Part shown: piece by piece, positions 7,813 to 16,010 of the stretch
Position numbering within the stretch: position 1 is the first letter of the stretch
Layout: each line of letters opens with the position of its first letter
Assembly: GCA_013298545.1 (NCBI GenBank)
Contig: JAAFIA010000040.1
Location: forward strand, 1-41,625
DNA from: Bacteroidota bacterium
GTDB lineage: Bacteria > Bacteroidota > Bacteroidia > Palsa-965
Length of the DNA stretch: 41,625 nucleotides
Direction: 5' to 3'
Position numbers and translations under genes: made by a program
Notes under the pieces: generated by a model
What the model was told of the DNA's origin: nothing
Databases searched by the model: none
Seen by the model: only the letters and a program-made list of their open reading frames with translations

Positions 7813-10298
7813 AAACCCATTTGCGAATCGTCGCCGCCACCAGGTTGTGTTTGCTGGTTACGTTTCTGACTCTTGCTTTCTTCTCCTTTTCCGAAACGCC
7901 ATGTAAACGTAAACGTAAGCACACGCGTTTCGCGTTTGCGGCGCATTTGGAAATCGTAATTGTCGCTAAAATTGGTCATGCGCATGCCGCGTGTGTCCAT
8001 CACATCTGTCAAATTCAACGTAGCTGTTGCACGACCTTTCAGCAATTCCTGACGTACGCCAATATCAAATCCGGGAAGCATCTGAAACGAACCAACCGGT
8101 TGATAAAAAGGCGAATTGTACATGCCCGTCAATTGCAAACTCGTCATCGGCATGACTTTGTAGGTTGCCGACAAACGCACACTTCCATTTAAGGCTTCGC
8201 TTTGTAGTCCGGCTTCCAAATTGCTCGCATCAATCATATTGCGGAATCCGGTTGCCGTAAACATGATGTTGCCTTTGCGTTTAGGCAATTGATAGCGCAA
8301 CACAAATTCTAAACCGATATTATCTGAGCTTCCAAAATTTTGCGACGTTACTGTTCCAATTCCTGTATTCACATCAAAACGACGATAATGTGTAATCAGG
8401 TTGTCGGTATGGCGATAATAGGTTGACGCGTTCAAGGTCAATGCTTCCCATGTTTTGGTAAACGAGAAATCGATCGACTGAATAAATTCTGGACGCAAAT
8501 ACGGATTGCCCGTGCGGATATTGATCGAATCGCTATAATCGATGTACGGATTTAAACTTCGGTTATCAGGGCGATTGAGTCGGCGGCTATACCCCAATTG
8601 AAATTCGACACCATACTTAGGCGTGAAACGCACAGTACCACTTGGGAAAAGCGATAAATATTCACTCACAAAAGTTGTCGATGTCGATTCTGATTTTCCA
8701 GTCAAATCCGTGTATTCGGCACGAACACCCGCTTGAAAATCGAATTTGCGGATGTGCATTCCATATTGCAAATACCCCGCATAAACCGATTCGTCATACA
8801 AAAAGCGATCGGTAAAACGTGGGTCGTTGTTGTATGTGCCAACAATAAAATCAAGCAAGGATGAATTTTGTTGGCTATCGTATTGGCGCAAAGTATATTT
8901 CAGTCCGCCTTCCAGCTTCATCGAATCATTGAACGGATGCGAATAATCAGCTTGCGCAACAATGGCTTTATTGTTAATGATCGAGTTGTTCAACTGCGCA
9001 GCCAAAGCGGGTTCCACAAATGCGTAATTCGCATACTTCGCTTTTTCAGTGCGGTCATTATTCGAATACGAACCACTCAACGTAAACATCTTTTTCGATC
9101 CCGGCCATGTATGTCGGAAATCCAAGTTCGCATCATAACCTTGCTGATCTTCACGACTCAACGAATAGCGCGACAAGCCGCCATACTGATGTTCCAACGA
9201 ATCGAGGTAAGAATAAATCGTACTATCTTGTTTGTCTTCGCCACGCAGATTGCCACCCAATCCAAGCGAAAGCGTTGTGTATGGACTCAAATACAAATCG
9301 CCGCCAATTTTTCCACTGTGAAAAATGCTTTGATTGAGGCCACCACCATCGGAAATGAAATAATAATTGGTGTCTGCGGTGTAGGTATGTTGCTTGCCTA
9401 ATTTCTCTGACCAACGATCTTCTGCACGGAAATTATAATTCGCATACCAGTTTAATTTTGGTCCACGGTGATTGAGATTAACACCCGCATTGTACTTATT
9501 GTTGGTACCAACACCTGCCGTAACCGAACCATTGAATCCTTTTTCAGTTCCTTTTTTGGTAACGATGTTGATGATACCGCCCATGCCTTGCGCATCGTAT
9601 TTTGCCGATGGATTGGTAACCACTTCAATTCGCTCGATCATGCTTGCCGGAATTTGCTGCAATACCGCTTGACGGTCTGAACCAGTCAATCCAGATGGTT
9701 TACCGTCAATGAGAATGGTTACATTTTCGGTACCGCGCAAACTTATATTTCCGTCCATATCCACATTCACAGAAGGGATATTTTGCAACACATCTGTTGC
9801 CGTTCCGCCAGCATTAGTAATGCTTTTATCTACTTCGTAAACCTTCTTATCAATATTGCTCGTGTATTCTGCTTTATCATCTTCGATCACCACATCGCCC
9901 AGTTGTTTGCTCAATGCTGGCAGCAATAAAATACCAAGATCGGCCTGCGGTTGTTGCGGTGTAATCTGTACGACTTTTGAAAGCAGTGTTTTGTAGCCAA
10001 AAAAATTGATGCGAAGCTGCATTTTTCCGGCAGGAAGGTTTTTGATAACAAACTCTCCATTTTTGCCGGCCACTCCACCACCAACTACGGAAGTATCTTT
10101 GAGGTTGATGACTGCAATGGTAGCATACTCCACCGGATTACCTGAAAGGCTATCGTGAATGATGCCAATGATTTCGCCAGCGGCAAATTTGGGAGGGCCG
10201 CCACCTGCAGGCGGTTGAGCAAGTGCATCGAATGTTGTCAACAGCCATATCAATGACAGTAAAAAAAAACGAAGTGAGCGCGTTGCAACTGGTTTCAA
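7809..10298 (-). CDS. TonB-dependent-receptor-like outer-membrane beta-barrel protein
   Basis: An 829-residue outer-membrane protein. Order of parts: signal peptide ending near DALAQ; a carboxypeptidase-regulatory-like beta-sandwich (about 40-125; GEIIGIIHDSLSGNPVEYATI); a plug domain (about 140-245) with LQNIPSVNVDMDGNISLRG, ILIDGKPSG, and MGGIINIVTKKG; then a long barrel with alternating aromatic strands (YSRRLNRPDNRSLNPY is typical of the OMP_b-brl family). Such proteins take up or export unknown ligands with TonB energy; this subgroup often lacks a SusD partner and none is present here. It starts with TTG at 10298, 7 nt after a TATCTTTG box. The C-terminus ends in a polar Q/G-rich tail rather than the usual terminal aromatic residue, with final residue F. 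Ligand unknown. Confidence 0.88.
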   Translation of the reverse strand: MKPVATRSLRFFLLSLIWLLTTFDALAQPPAGGGPPKFAAGEIIGIIHDSLSGNPVEYATIAVINLKDTSVVGGGVAGKNGEFVIKNLPAGKMQLRINFFGYKTLLSKVVQITPQQPQADLGILLLPALSKQLGDVVIEDDKAEYTSNIDKKVYEVDKSITNAGGTATDVLQNIPSVNVDMDGNISLRGTENVTILIDGKPSGLTGSDRQAVLQQIPASMIERIEVVTNPSAKYDAQGMGGIINIVTKKGTEKGFNGSVTAGVGTNNKYNAGVNLNHRGPKLNWYANYNFRAEDRWSEKLGKQHTYTADTNYYFISDGGGLNQSIFHSGKIGGDLYLSPYTTLSLGLGGNLRGEDKQDSTIYSYLDSLEHQYGGLSRYSLSREDQQGYDANLDFRHTWPGSKKMFTLSGSYSNNDRTEKAKYANYAFVEPALAAQLNNSIINNKAIVAQADYSHPFNDSMKLEGGLKYTLRQYDSQQNSSLLDFIVGTYNNDPRFTDRFLYDESVYAGYLQYGMHIRKFDFQAGVRAEYTDLTGKSESTSTTFVSEYLSLFPSGTVRFTPKYGVEFQLGYSRRLNRPDNRSLNPYIDYSDSINIRTGNPYLRPEFIQSIDFSFTKTWEALTLNASTYYRHTDNLITHYRRFDVNTGIGTVTSQNFGSSDNIGLEFVLRYQLPKRKGNIMFTATGFRNMIDASNLEAGLQSEALNGSVRLSATYKVMPMTSLQLTGMYNSPFYQPVGSFQMLPGFDIGVRQELLKGRATATLNLTDVMDTRGMRMTNFSDNYDFQMRRKRETRVLTFTFTWRFGKGEESKSQKRNQQTQPGGGDDSQMGF

Positions 10299-10305
10299 GA
10301 TGGCA

Positions 10306-10313
10306 CAAAGATA
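10306..10313 (-). promoter_or_regulatory. -7 box TATCTTTG, 7 nt before the receptor TTG start
   Basis: TAnnTTTG match on the minus strand with only 7 nt to the TTG start at 10298, the same spacing as at the 2-epimerase gene. It supports the TTG start and a nearly leaderless transcript. Confidence 0.55.
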
Positions 10314-10375
10314 AGCCAGTTTACATGTACATACACGTAATAGATGTTAAAGAGAAGAACTATGCGGCTAAAGGG

Positions 10376-10762
10376 TTAATTCAGTCGGTGGGCAGCAATG
10401 AGTTCGAAGCGTGGGATCTCGACCTCAAAATGTGTTCCATCCATCTGGCATTCCATGGTATAGCGGCCATGCATTGTTCCAAATTCACTCATCAAGGTGC
10501 AAGCCGATTCGTATTGGTGTTTTTCGCCCGGAGCTAGAACGGGCTGTTGGCCAACAACGCCATCGCCCTCAACCTCATGCCGAACACCAATGGAATCGAA
10601 AATATACCAATGGCGACGCAACAACTGAACGGTATAATCACTCGTATTCTCGATCTGAATGCGGTAAGCAAAAAAGTACATCTGTTCCTGCGGCTTGGAA
10701 TGCTGCGGTTGGAAAGCACTTTCAACACTAATGCGAATACCGTGGGTGATGAGGGTTACCAT
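10376..10762 (-). CDS. apaG: ApaG (DUF525) family protein
   Basis: A 128-residue protein of the ApaG family, a compact fibronectin-III-like beta fold of uncertain role, linked by genetics in enterobacteria to cobalt/magnesium efflux. Recognisable are the N-terminal MVTLITHGIRISVESAFQP, YFFAYRIQIENTSDYTVQLLRRHW, the glycine-rich GVVGQQPVLAPGE, YESACTL and the C-terminal GRYTMECQMDG followed by EIPRFEL. The open frame extends upstream to 10816, but the ATG at 10762 gives the conserved N-terminus and normal length. It lies 77 nt upstream of the receptor gene, which has its own promoter. Function beyond the family name is not established. Confidence 0.9.
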   Translation of the reverse strand: MVTLITHGIRISVESAFQPQHSKPQEQMYFFAYRIQIENTSDYTVQLLRRHWYIFDSIGVRHEVEGDGVVGQQPVLAPGEKHQYESACTLMSEFGTMHGRYTMECQMDGTHFEVEIPRFELIAAHRLN

Positions 10763-11006
10763 GGGATCGTGAGTTTTTGTGAGTACAAGTGTAGAACGAA
10801 ACTGATAGAAAAACAATGGACTGGGCAGAAAGTTTGTGAACAGGTGTTAATAATCCAACATTTACACTCATTTTAAAATAAAACACTGCAATCTATTTGC
10901 CATTTATACCATACATGAACACCATTTATCAACCCAAATTGCCGCATTAACGATCTATAAAAAAACATCACATCTTTTTAAATACATTTATCGCATCAAC
11001 AACAAA

Positions 11007-12317
11007 ATGCTGCGATTTATGAAACTACGCCTCCTCTTCTTTCTATTACTGTTTGCCGCCAATTCATACGCCCAAAATACGTGGCAAATTATGTTTGCTC
11101 CTGTATTCAGCAACCGTGTCGATGATCTGTTTATGGCAAGCCCCGATACGGGTTATGCCGTGAGCGGCGATGGACAAATTGTTAAAACCGTCAATGGGGG
11201 ATCAAACTGGTCTTTATTGACATTAAACAGCTCGGTATATTGCCGTTCGGTTGAATTTGTCAATCCGCAAATTGGGTTTGTGGGGGGCTTTCGCACCAAC
11301 CTGCAAATCGGTTCCAATATTTTACGCAAAACAAGCGATGGCGGTCAAACGTGGACGGACTTGACCAATCTCCTTCATCCAGTAGCGCAACAAGGCATTT
11401 GTGGACTTGCAGCGGCTGACGCGAATACCATTTATGGTTGCGGAAATTGGTACGAAGATTCGGCCTACATCGTCAAAACTACCGATCAAGGTGCTACTTG
11501 GTCATTTATTGACATGAGTATGTACGCCACTTCACTCATCGATCTGTATTTCATTAGTCCCGATACCGGATTTGCAACTGGAAAAGGCCCAATGCCGCTC
11601 GAAACTGCCGTTATTCTCTACACAACCGATGGCGGACAAACGTGGACTTATAAGTTTCAAAACACCTATTTCAGTGAGTTTTGCTGGAAAATATTCCCAC
11701 TTACCGATCAAATTATCTTTGCTTCGGTTGAAGAATGGCAGAATACGGGTGTTTCGCCGCAGATCTTAAAATCTATTGATGGCGGTATGAATTGGACAGT
11801 TTATCAGGTGCAACAAGCATCCTACAACATCGAAGGCATTGGATTCATCGACTCGCTGCATGGCTGGACGGGTGGCGATTGGAATTTCTCGTTTGAAACC
11901 GTTGATGGCGGACAAACTTGGGCACAAGTACCCATTTGCCCCATCATGAATCGGGTGTTTCGCATAAACGATTCTATTCTGTTTGCCAGCGGTTCTGAAA
12001 TTTGGCGGTACGCACCTCTCGGAACGGGTATTCGACCAACGCAACAAACGCCCATTCGGTATGTTTCGCTCAACTGCAATCCCAATCCAGTAAGTGATGT
12101 CTTGACCATTGACCTCAAACTCGAAAAATCGACCCAAGCACATCTTTCCCTGCTTGATGAGCAAGGACGACAAATTCGGCTCATCGACAATACCGTAAAA
12201 CCCAACGGAACATACCAATACAAGCTAGAAACAGCGCAACTTCCAGCAGGTATTTATTATGTTGTGATCAAGACCCACGAAGACAAAGCGAGTGCAAAAA
12301 TTGTGGTTACGCATTAA
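11007..12317 (+). CDS. T9SS-exported BNR-repeat (sialidase-like propeller) protein
   Basis: A 436-residue secreted protein. It starts with a signal peptide (LLFFLLLFAANSYAQ), followed by a seven-bladed-propeller-like region made of BNR/Asp-box repeats (TSDGGQTWTDL, TTDQGATWSFI, TTDGGQTWTYK, SIDGGMNWTVY, TVDGGQTWAQV), the YCF48/photosystem-II-stability-factor style. The last 80 residues are a type A T9SS sorting domain: NPNPVSDVLTIDL, then LLDEQGRQI, LPAGIYYVVIKT and a final KIVVTH. It is therefore probably cleaved and released or attached at the cell surface by T9SS. The start could also be ATG 11019; both leave the signal peptide intact. A weak TACATTTA box lies 16 nt upstream. Ligand or enzymatic activity is unknown; no catalytic sialidase residues were recognised. 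Confidence 0.88.
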   Translation: MLRFMKLRLLFFLLLFAANSYAQNTWQIMFAPVFSNRVDDLFMASPDTGYAVSGDGQIVKTVNGGSNWSLLTLNSSVYCRSVEFVNPQIGFVGGFRTNLQIGSNILRKTSDGGQTWTDLTNLLHPVAQQGICGLAAADANTIYGCGNWYEDSAYIVKTTDQGATWSFIDMSMYATSLIDLYFISPDTGFATGKGPMPLETAVILYTTDGGQTWTYKFQNTYFSEFCWKIFPLTDQIIFASVEEWQNTGVSPQILKSIDGGMNWTVYQVQQASYNIEGIGFIDSLHGWTGGDWNFSFETVDGGQTWAQVPICPIMNRVFRINDSILFASGSEIWRYAPLGTGIRPTQQTPIRYVSLNCNPNPVSDVLTIDLKLEKSTQAHLSLLDEQGRQIRLIDNTVKPNGTYQYKLETAQLPAGIYYVVIKTHEDKASAKIVVTH

Positions 12318-12343
12318 TTCCGTGTAATCTACACGTAAAATTC

Positions 12344-12351
12344 TACCTTTG
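12344..12351 (+). promoter_or_regulatory. -7 box TACCTTTG upstream of the 12393 gene
   Basis: Perfect TAnnTTTG match, 41 nt before the GTG at 12393. An in-frame TAG at 12387 rules out a longer protein, so here a conventional leader of about 37 nt is expected. Confidence 0.55.
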
Positions 12352-12392
12352 TAAACGCAAAGCAAGTTGTTTTGTGCAAATACAGGTAGGAC

Positions 12393-12758
12393 GTGGAAAT
12401 CATCGATAGCTTTAATATCTCTACACTTGGCATTGTCATAGTGGCCAAACTTTCTGAAGAAGGTTTACCAAGTGGAGCAATTGTTCAATCGAAAACCACA
12501 GGCCATACCTGGATGGTTAAATACCGCATGTTGTTTCAACACGTTGGCGAACAGCATAAATTGTTTGAGAACGAGAGCGTCAGCTACATCAAAAGTAGTT
12601 TTAAAAGCCCCGAAGATCAAGCCAATTCGGAGAAGAAAATTTTAGAGCAAGAAGCACAAAACATTTTTCAATACCGGTTGACTCCCGTTGGCGAAAGCAC
12701 CAAACCCGCCAAAGGAACGATTTTGAAAATCATGAAAATTCCTGCGGCTACCATCTAA
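12393..12758 (+). CDS. Hypothetical small protein, possible beta-barrel domain
   Basis: A 121-residue cytoplasmic-looking protein without signal peptide or membrane segment. The N-terminal part (SFNISTLGIVIVAKLSEEGLPSGAIVQSKTTGHTWMVKYR) has the strand-turn-strand pattern with G-x-V-V and a later G-x-I-V seen in domain 2 of translation GTPases, so a small beta-barrel is possible; this is a resemblance by eye only. The middle is charged and helical (SPEDQANSEKKILEQEAQ). GTG is the only sensible start because a stop codon lies two codons upstream. Downstream after 60 nt is the zinc-ribbon membrane protein gene, perhaps co-transcribed. Confidence 0.65.
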   Translation: MEIIDSFNISTLGIVIVAKLSEEGLPSGAIVQSKTTGHTWMVKYRMLFQHVGEQHKLFENESVSYIKSSFKSPEDQANSEKKILEQEAQNIFQYRLTPVGESTKPAKGTILKIMKIPAATI

Positions 12759-12818
12759 GCCAACATTTCCTTTTTTCTTTCCACGATAAACCATTTCTTT
12801 GATTTTTCTGAATCAACG

Positions 12819-13481
12819 ATGAAACTGATTTGTCCAAAATGTAATGCAACCATTGCAAAAGCAGATGTCAATATCCAAGATGGATTTGCGTATTGTCAAT
12901 CGTGCAAAGAATATTTTCGCATTGCCGATTTTTTGCAAACAGACGAAACCGTCCGGCGCACAGAGAAACCTTTTCTGAGCGAAATTACCTTGAACCAGCA
13001 TGCGGGTGTTTATACCTTTTATATTCCGCCCATGCGTTGGAAGAGGGCATCGTTTGTATTTCTCATCATGGTCATCGTCTGGAATATAGGAGCTTGGTAC
13101 AGTTTTATCTTATCTGGCCAATTATTGATTCTCCTTTTTATGGCAGTTGGTCTGCTCCTGATTTATAGTTTCGTCAAATCATTCTTTGAAGCCACAACCC
13201 TCACCTACTCGTCTTCCTCCATCGAAGTGCAGAAATCTGTTTTGAGTTTCAACTATAAAAAACAAACGCGTACTGCTGCTATTAAACATTTTACCGAAGT
13301 CGTTACGCACGAAGAAAACTACAAACCCGTTTATGGTATTGAAATTCTATTTAGCGACGACACAACCATCGAATTTGGTTCGTACACGTTTGAAGGCGAA
13401 CGTAAATGGCTGATTGGCGAATTGTACGAAATCAAAAAACAATTCGATTTAGAAAAGAAAAAAGGAAAACGATTTTCTTAA
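12819..13481 (+). CDS. Zinc-ribbon membrane protein, hypothetical
   Basis: A 220-residue protein with an N-terminal zinc ribbon (CPKC at residues 5-8 and CQSC at about 26-29) followed by a linker, two adjacent transmembrane helices (about 76-95 and 101-120) and a C-terminal cytosolic beta-rich domain containing TLTYSSSSIEVQKSVL and a repeated IEILFSDDTTIEFGSYTFEGE, reminiscent of PH-like membrane-associated domains. No enzyme motif was seen. The ATG at 12819 is preceded by AT-rich sequence without a recognisable ribosome binding site, as is usual here. Function unknown; many Bacteroidota encode similar ribbon-plus-two-helix proteins. Confidence 0.72.
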   Translation: MKLICPKCNATIAKADVNIQDGFAYCQSCKEYFRIADFLQTDETVRRTEKPFLSEITLNQHAGVYTFYIPPMRWKRASFVFLIMVIVWNIGAWYSFILSGQLLILLFMAVGLLLIYSFVKSFFEATTLTYSSSSIEVQKSVLSFNYKKQTRTAAIKHFTEVVTHEENYKPVYGIEILFSDDTTIEFGSYTFEGERKWLIGELYEIKKQFDLEKKKGKRFS

Positions 13482-13545
13482 TTCCGCCTACGCAATATTT
13501 GCTCATGCGTGATTTACCAATTCTGAAATTCAGCATAATAATACA

Positions 13546-14844
13546 CTAATTCCGCGAACGCAATTGCCGCACGCCAATCAATTCTTCCGTCAAAGCACCC
13601 GGACTGCGGTGATACACATAGATCGTGTACATGTTCTCTGTTTCGGAATGCATGCCTTCCACTAAAAAATCGTCAGCCGCTTTTTCGCCATCTTTCAAAA
13701 ACACATATTCGTAATTGTAATAGCCTTGTTTTAAAAACAACGTCGCTTCATAGCCTTTGCGCTCGGCATTGTACGTCATGCGGTATTCTGGTCGGCATTG
13801 CCAATCGCTTAAGCCACCAAAGACATAGATATTGCCATCCTTTTCAGGAAAATCCCAAGGCAGAAAAAAATGCACGTACGCATAATCCGCATCCACATCA
13901 TGTGTCGAACCCTCAAACGTATGAATCAAAAAACGACCGTTAATGTCTTGCGAACTCGAATAGCGTTTAAACGCACGTTTCTCGTCGGGCAACATATACA
14001 CTTGTGTTGTTTTGCCCACAATTTCCATTTTCTGCACACGTTCTGCAGGTGTGCGCAAACTTCGGATATCACAAACACGAAATTCATTTCCCGCTTTAAA
14101 AACATTTCCATCTTCGTAATCATACACCAAATCCTGATCGCGCAGGAATTGTGGTTTTAGTCCAACCACCGCATTATCAGAACGCCCATTTTGTTGTACA
14201 ATCACGGTAAGCTCGGCAAACGGATTGGTAATGGATGAGCCTGAAGTATGAATCGTAAAATCGATTTCCTGTTTATAATTCCGATCACCAATGATGGTTG
14301 CCGCATGCGCTGTTCCATCAATCGTTACTTTCTCTTCGTAAATTCTGAAACGTTTGGTCAAGACTGGTTTTTCCGATGCACCTTCAGTATAAACACTCAA
14401 AATATAATTGCCCGATTTGCGCAATTTGAAATTCTCATTCGGAAATACAGCATTGTAGTGTGTGTACTGTTGAATCGTTCCGCGCGAAAGCCGATAATCG
14501 GTAATGGTTTGATCCGTAAACCCATCAATCACATCTGACTGCAAGATGTTTGACGGTTCCCAATTGATGGTACAATGAATGACGGTAAACTGATAGGTCT
14601 TCACATCGCCTTCCAAATCATCAAATCCCAAATACAATTGCTGATCGCCGCCCAAGGGAATAATCGGATCTGACAACCCTTCGAGCGCGGTACGCAACTG
14701 TACGCTCCGAATGGTACTCAAATACGTGCGATCATCGTACCGAATCGTACGATCTGTATAATAATCTGCCGTATCTGTTTGCGCCGCGAGTTGGAGCGAT
14801 TGAAATAAAAGAAAGAGAAAAAATAGTTTTCTGGAAATTTTCAT
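13546..14844 (-). CDS. Type IX secretion system plug protein (DUF5103)
   Basis: A 432-residue periplasmic/outer-membrane-associated protein. It begins with a signal peptide (LFFLFLLFQSLQLAAQ) and has the DUF5103 signatures TIRSVQL, PIIPLGGDQQLYLGFDDL, IHCTINWEPSNILQSD, FPNENFKLRKSGNY and YSSSQDINGRFL, plus a C-terminal YVFGGLSDWQ that looks like an immunoglobulin-like fold. In structural work on the T9SS translocon, a protein of this family plugs the periplasmic side of the SprA channel. That role here is by homology. It fits the presence of a T9SS substrate 1.2 kb away. A TACCTTTC near-match to the -7 box lies about 34 nt upstream. No other T9SS component is in the window. Confidence 0.88.
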   Translation of the reverse strand: MKISRKLFFLFLLFQSLQLAAQTDTADYYTDRTIRYDDRTYLSTIRSVQLRTALEGLSDPIIPLGGDQQLYLGFDDLEGDVKTYQFTVIHCTINWEPSNILQSDVIDGFTDQTITDYRLSRGTIQQYTHYNAVFPNENFKLRKSGNYILSVYTEGASEKPVLTKRFRIYEEKVTIDGTAHAATIIGDRNYKQEIDFTIHTSGSSITNPFAELTVIVQQNGRSDNAVVGLKPQFLRDQDLVYDYEDGNVFKAGNEFRVCDIRSLRTPAERVQKMEIVGKTTQVYMLPDEKRAFKRYSSSQDINGRFLIHTFEGSTHDVDADYAYVHFFLPWDFPEKDGNIYVFGGLSDWQCRPEYRMTYNAERKGYEATLFLKQGYYNYEYVFLKDGEKAADDFLVEGMHSETENMYTIYVYHRSPGALTEELIGVRQLRSRN

Positions 14845-15039
14845 GCGTGCTTGAGCGACTGTTGAATATGCTTCCGAAAGGTACGAAGTGTATTTGATAT
14901 TTTTTTGTTGAACAATTTAGGGCAAAGATTGTGCCTTGTAAAGCATACTGTGAATTTTAGTTTTTGTTTTAATCAGTATTTATATAGTGGTACAATTCGC
15001 CTGCGGCGGGCTTACGGTTGGGGCGTTGAAAAGGATTTT

Positions 15040-15175
15040 TTTTCTTTACTTTCTTTGCTTGCCCAAAGAAAGTAACAAAGAAAAGGCCCCACAAAAACCA
15101 AATTGCAATGAAAATGAGCCTGACGATTTTGTCCGGTTAGCTCATTTTCAAATGCAACTTCGCACTTTTTGTGGA
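15040..15175. repeat. Nested hairpin element in a gene-free stretch
   Basis: The 423-nt gap 14845-15267 has no credible gene. It contains a perfect 12-bp stem (15046-15057 with 15064-15075, loop CTTGCC) in a CTTTCTTTG/CAAAGAAAG context, and directly after it a second structure: outer stem CCACAAAAA/TTTTTGTGG (15089-15097 with 15166-15174) and inner stem TTGCA..TGAAAATGAGC with its complement (15103-15119 with 15140-15157). Similar CTTTGCTTGCCCAAAGAAAG text is, from memory, a common intergenic repeat in this phylum. The rest of the gap (14845-15000, 15176-15267) shows nothing I can name. Confidence 0.65.
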
Positions 15176-15267
15176 CGTCTCCCCGCAGATTTTCGCAGAT
15201 GGATAGTATAAATAGACACTGTATATGTTTACAAACGAGCAGTATGTTACTTCATCAAAATCCCCCC

Positions 15268-16008
15268 TTAAGGCAATTGAAAAACCCCACCACTACCATT
15301 CACCGTACTCCAAACCTCCGACTGCCCCCGATAATAAGCCGATCCTGGACCATCCAATTGCACAATAAATAAATCGCGTGGTGCTACCGTAATTTTTCCG
15401 GTTCCTTTGCTATACACCCAACTATAATCGGCAGCACAACCATCTGTCGTTACAAAACCTGTTCCGATGCAATAAATAATCACCTGCCCCGCTTGCCCGC
15501 TCACCGTAATATCGCCTGCTCCGTGCTGATGAATATTGCACGTAGTCGTATTCACTAAAAAATCAATATCGCCCGAACTTTCTACTTCCAAATCAATCGA
15601 ATCCAAATCCCACACACTCGTATTTGAAATCAAACCCGTTCCTTTCGATTTAATTCGTTTCAACACAAGCGGCATGTGTACATAAACCGTAATCGGAATA
15701 TCGTAACGCCGCACAAAATTGCACTTGTTATCGTTGCGGATACGCAATTCGCCACTCACAATTTCGGTTTTTACTAAGCCAATCAAATTGCTTCCACCTT
15801 CTACTTCCACACCATTAAAAACGGAATCTACAACAAAAACAACATGCACATTATCTTCTACAAAAACGCTTGTGAATGCAGGAAGTGTACGCGACTCAAT
15901 AGCCACAACGCCTGTTGATTTCACACAATCGCAGCGATTTTCTTTCTTGCATGTTCCCGAAAAAACAGCAAGCACCAACAGCAGCAAGAGATGATTTATT
16001 TTTTTCAT
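15268..16008 (-). CDS. GIN-domain (DUF2807) lipoprotein
   Basis: A 246-residue exported lipoprotein: basic start, hydrophobic segment (LLLLLVLAVFSG) and lipobox SGTC, so the mature protein would begin at the Cys near residue 20 with CKKENRCDC. The rest is a right-handed beta-helix of the GIN (head domain of adhesins) type, with repeated short strands such as VFVEDNVHVVFVVDS, LISNTSVWDLDSIDLEVESSGDIDF and CNIHQHGAGDITVSG. These proteins are widespread in Bacteroidota and of unknown role. It starts 2 nt after the stop codon of the PagL-like gene, so the two are one operon and may both act at the outer membrane. Confidence 0.82.
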   Translation of the reverse strand: MKKINHLLLLLVLAVFSGTCKKENRCDCVKSTGVVAIESRTLPAFTSVFVEDNVHVVFVVDSVFNGVEVEGGSNLIGLVKTEIVSGELRIRNDNKCNFVRRYDIPITVYVHMPLVLKRIKSKGTGLISNTSVWDLDSIDLEVESSGDIDFLVNTTTCNIHQHGAGDITVSGQAGQVIIYCIGTGFVTTDGCAADYSWVYSKGTGKITVAPRDLFIVQLDGPGSAYYRGQSEVWSTVNGSGGVFQLP

Positions 16009-16010
16009 TG

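Noticed and set aside
14987-15211. 74-residue open frame in the gap after the T9SS plug gene
   Set aside because: It reads through the two hairpins and has no recognisable protein composition; the hairpin structure explains the sequence better.
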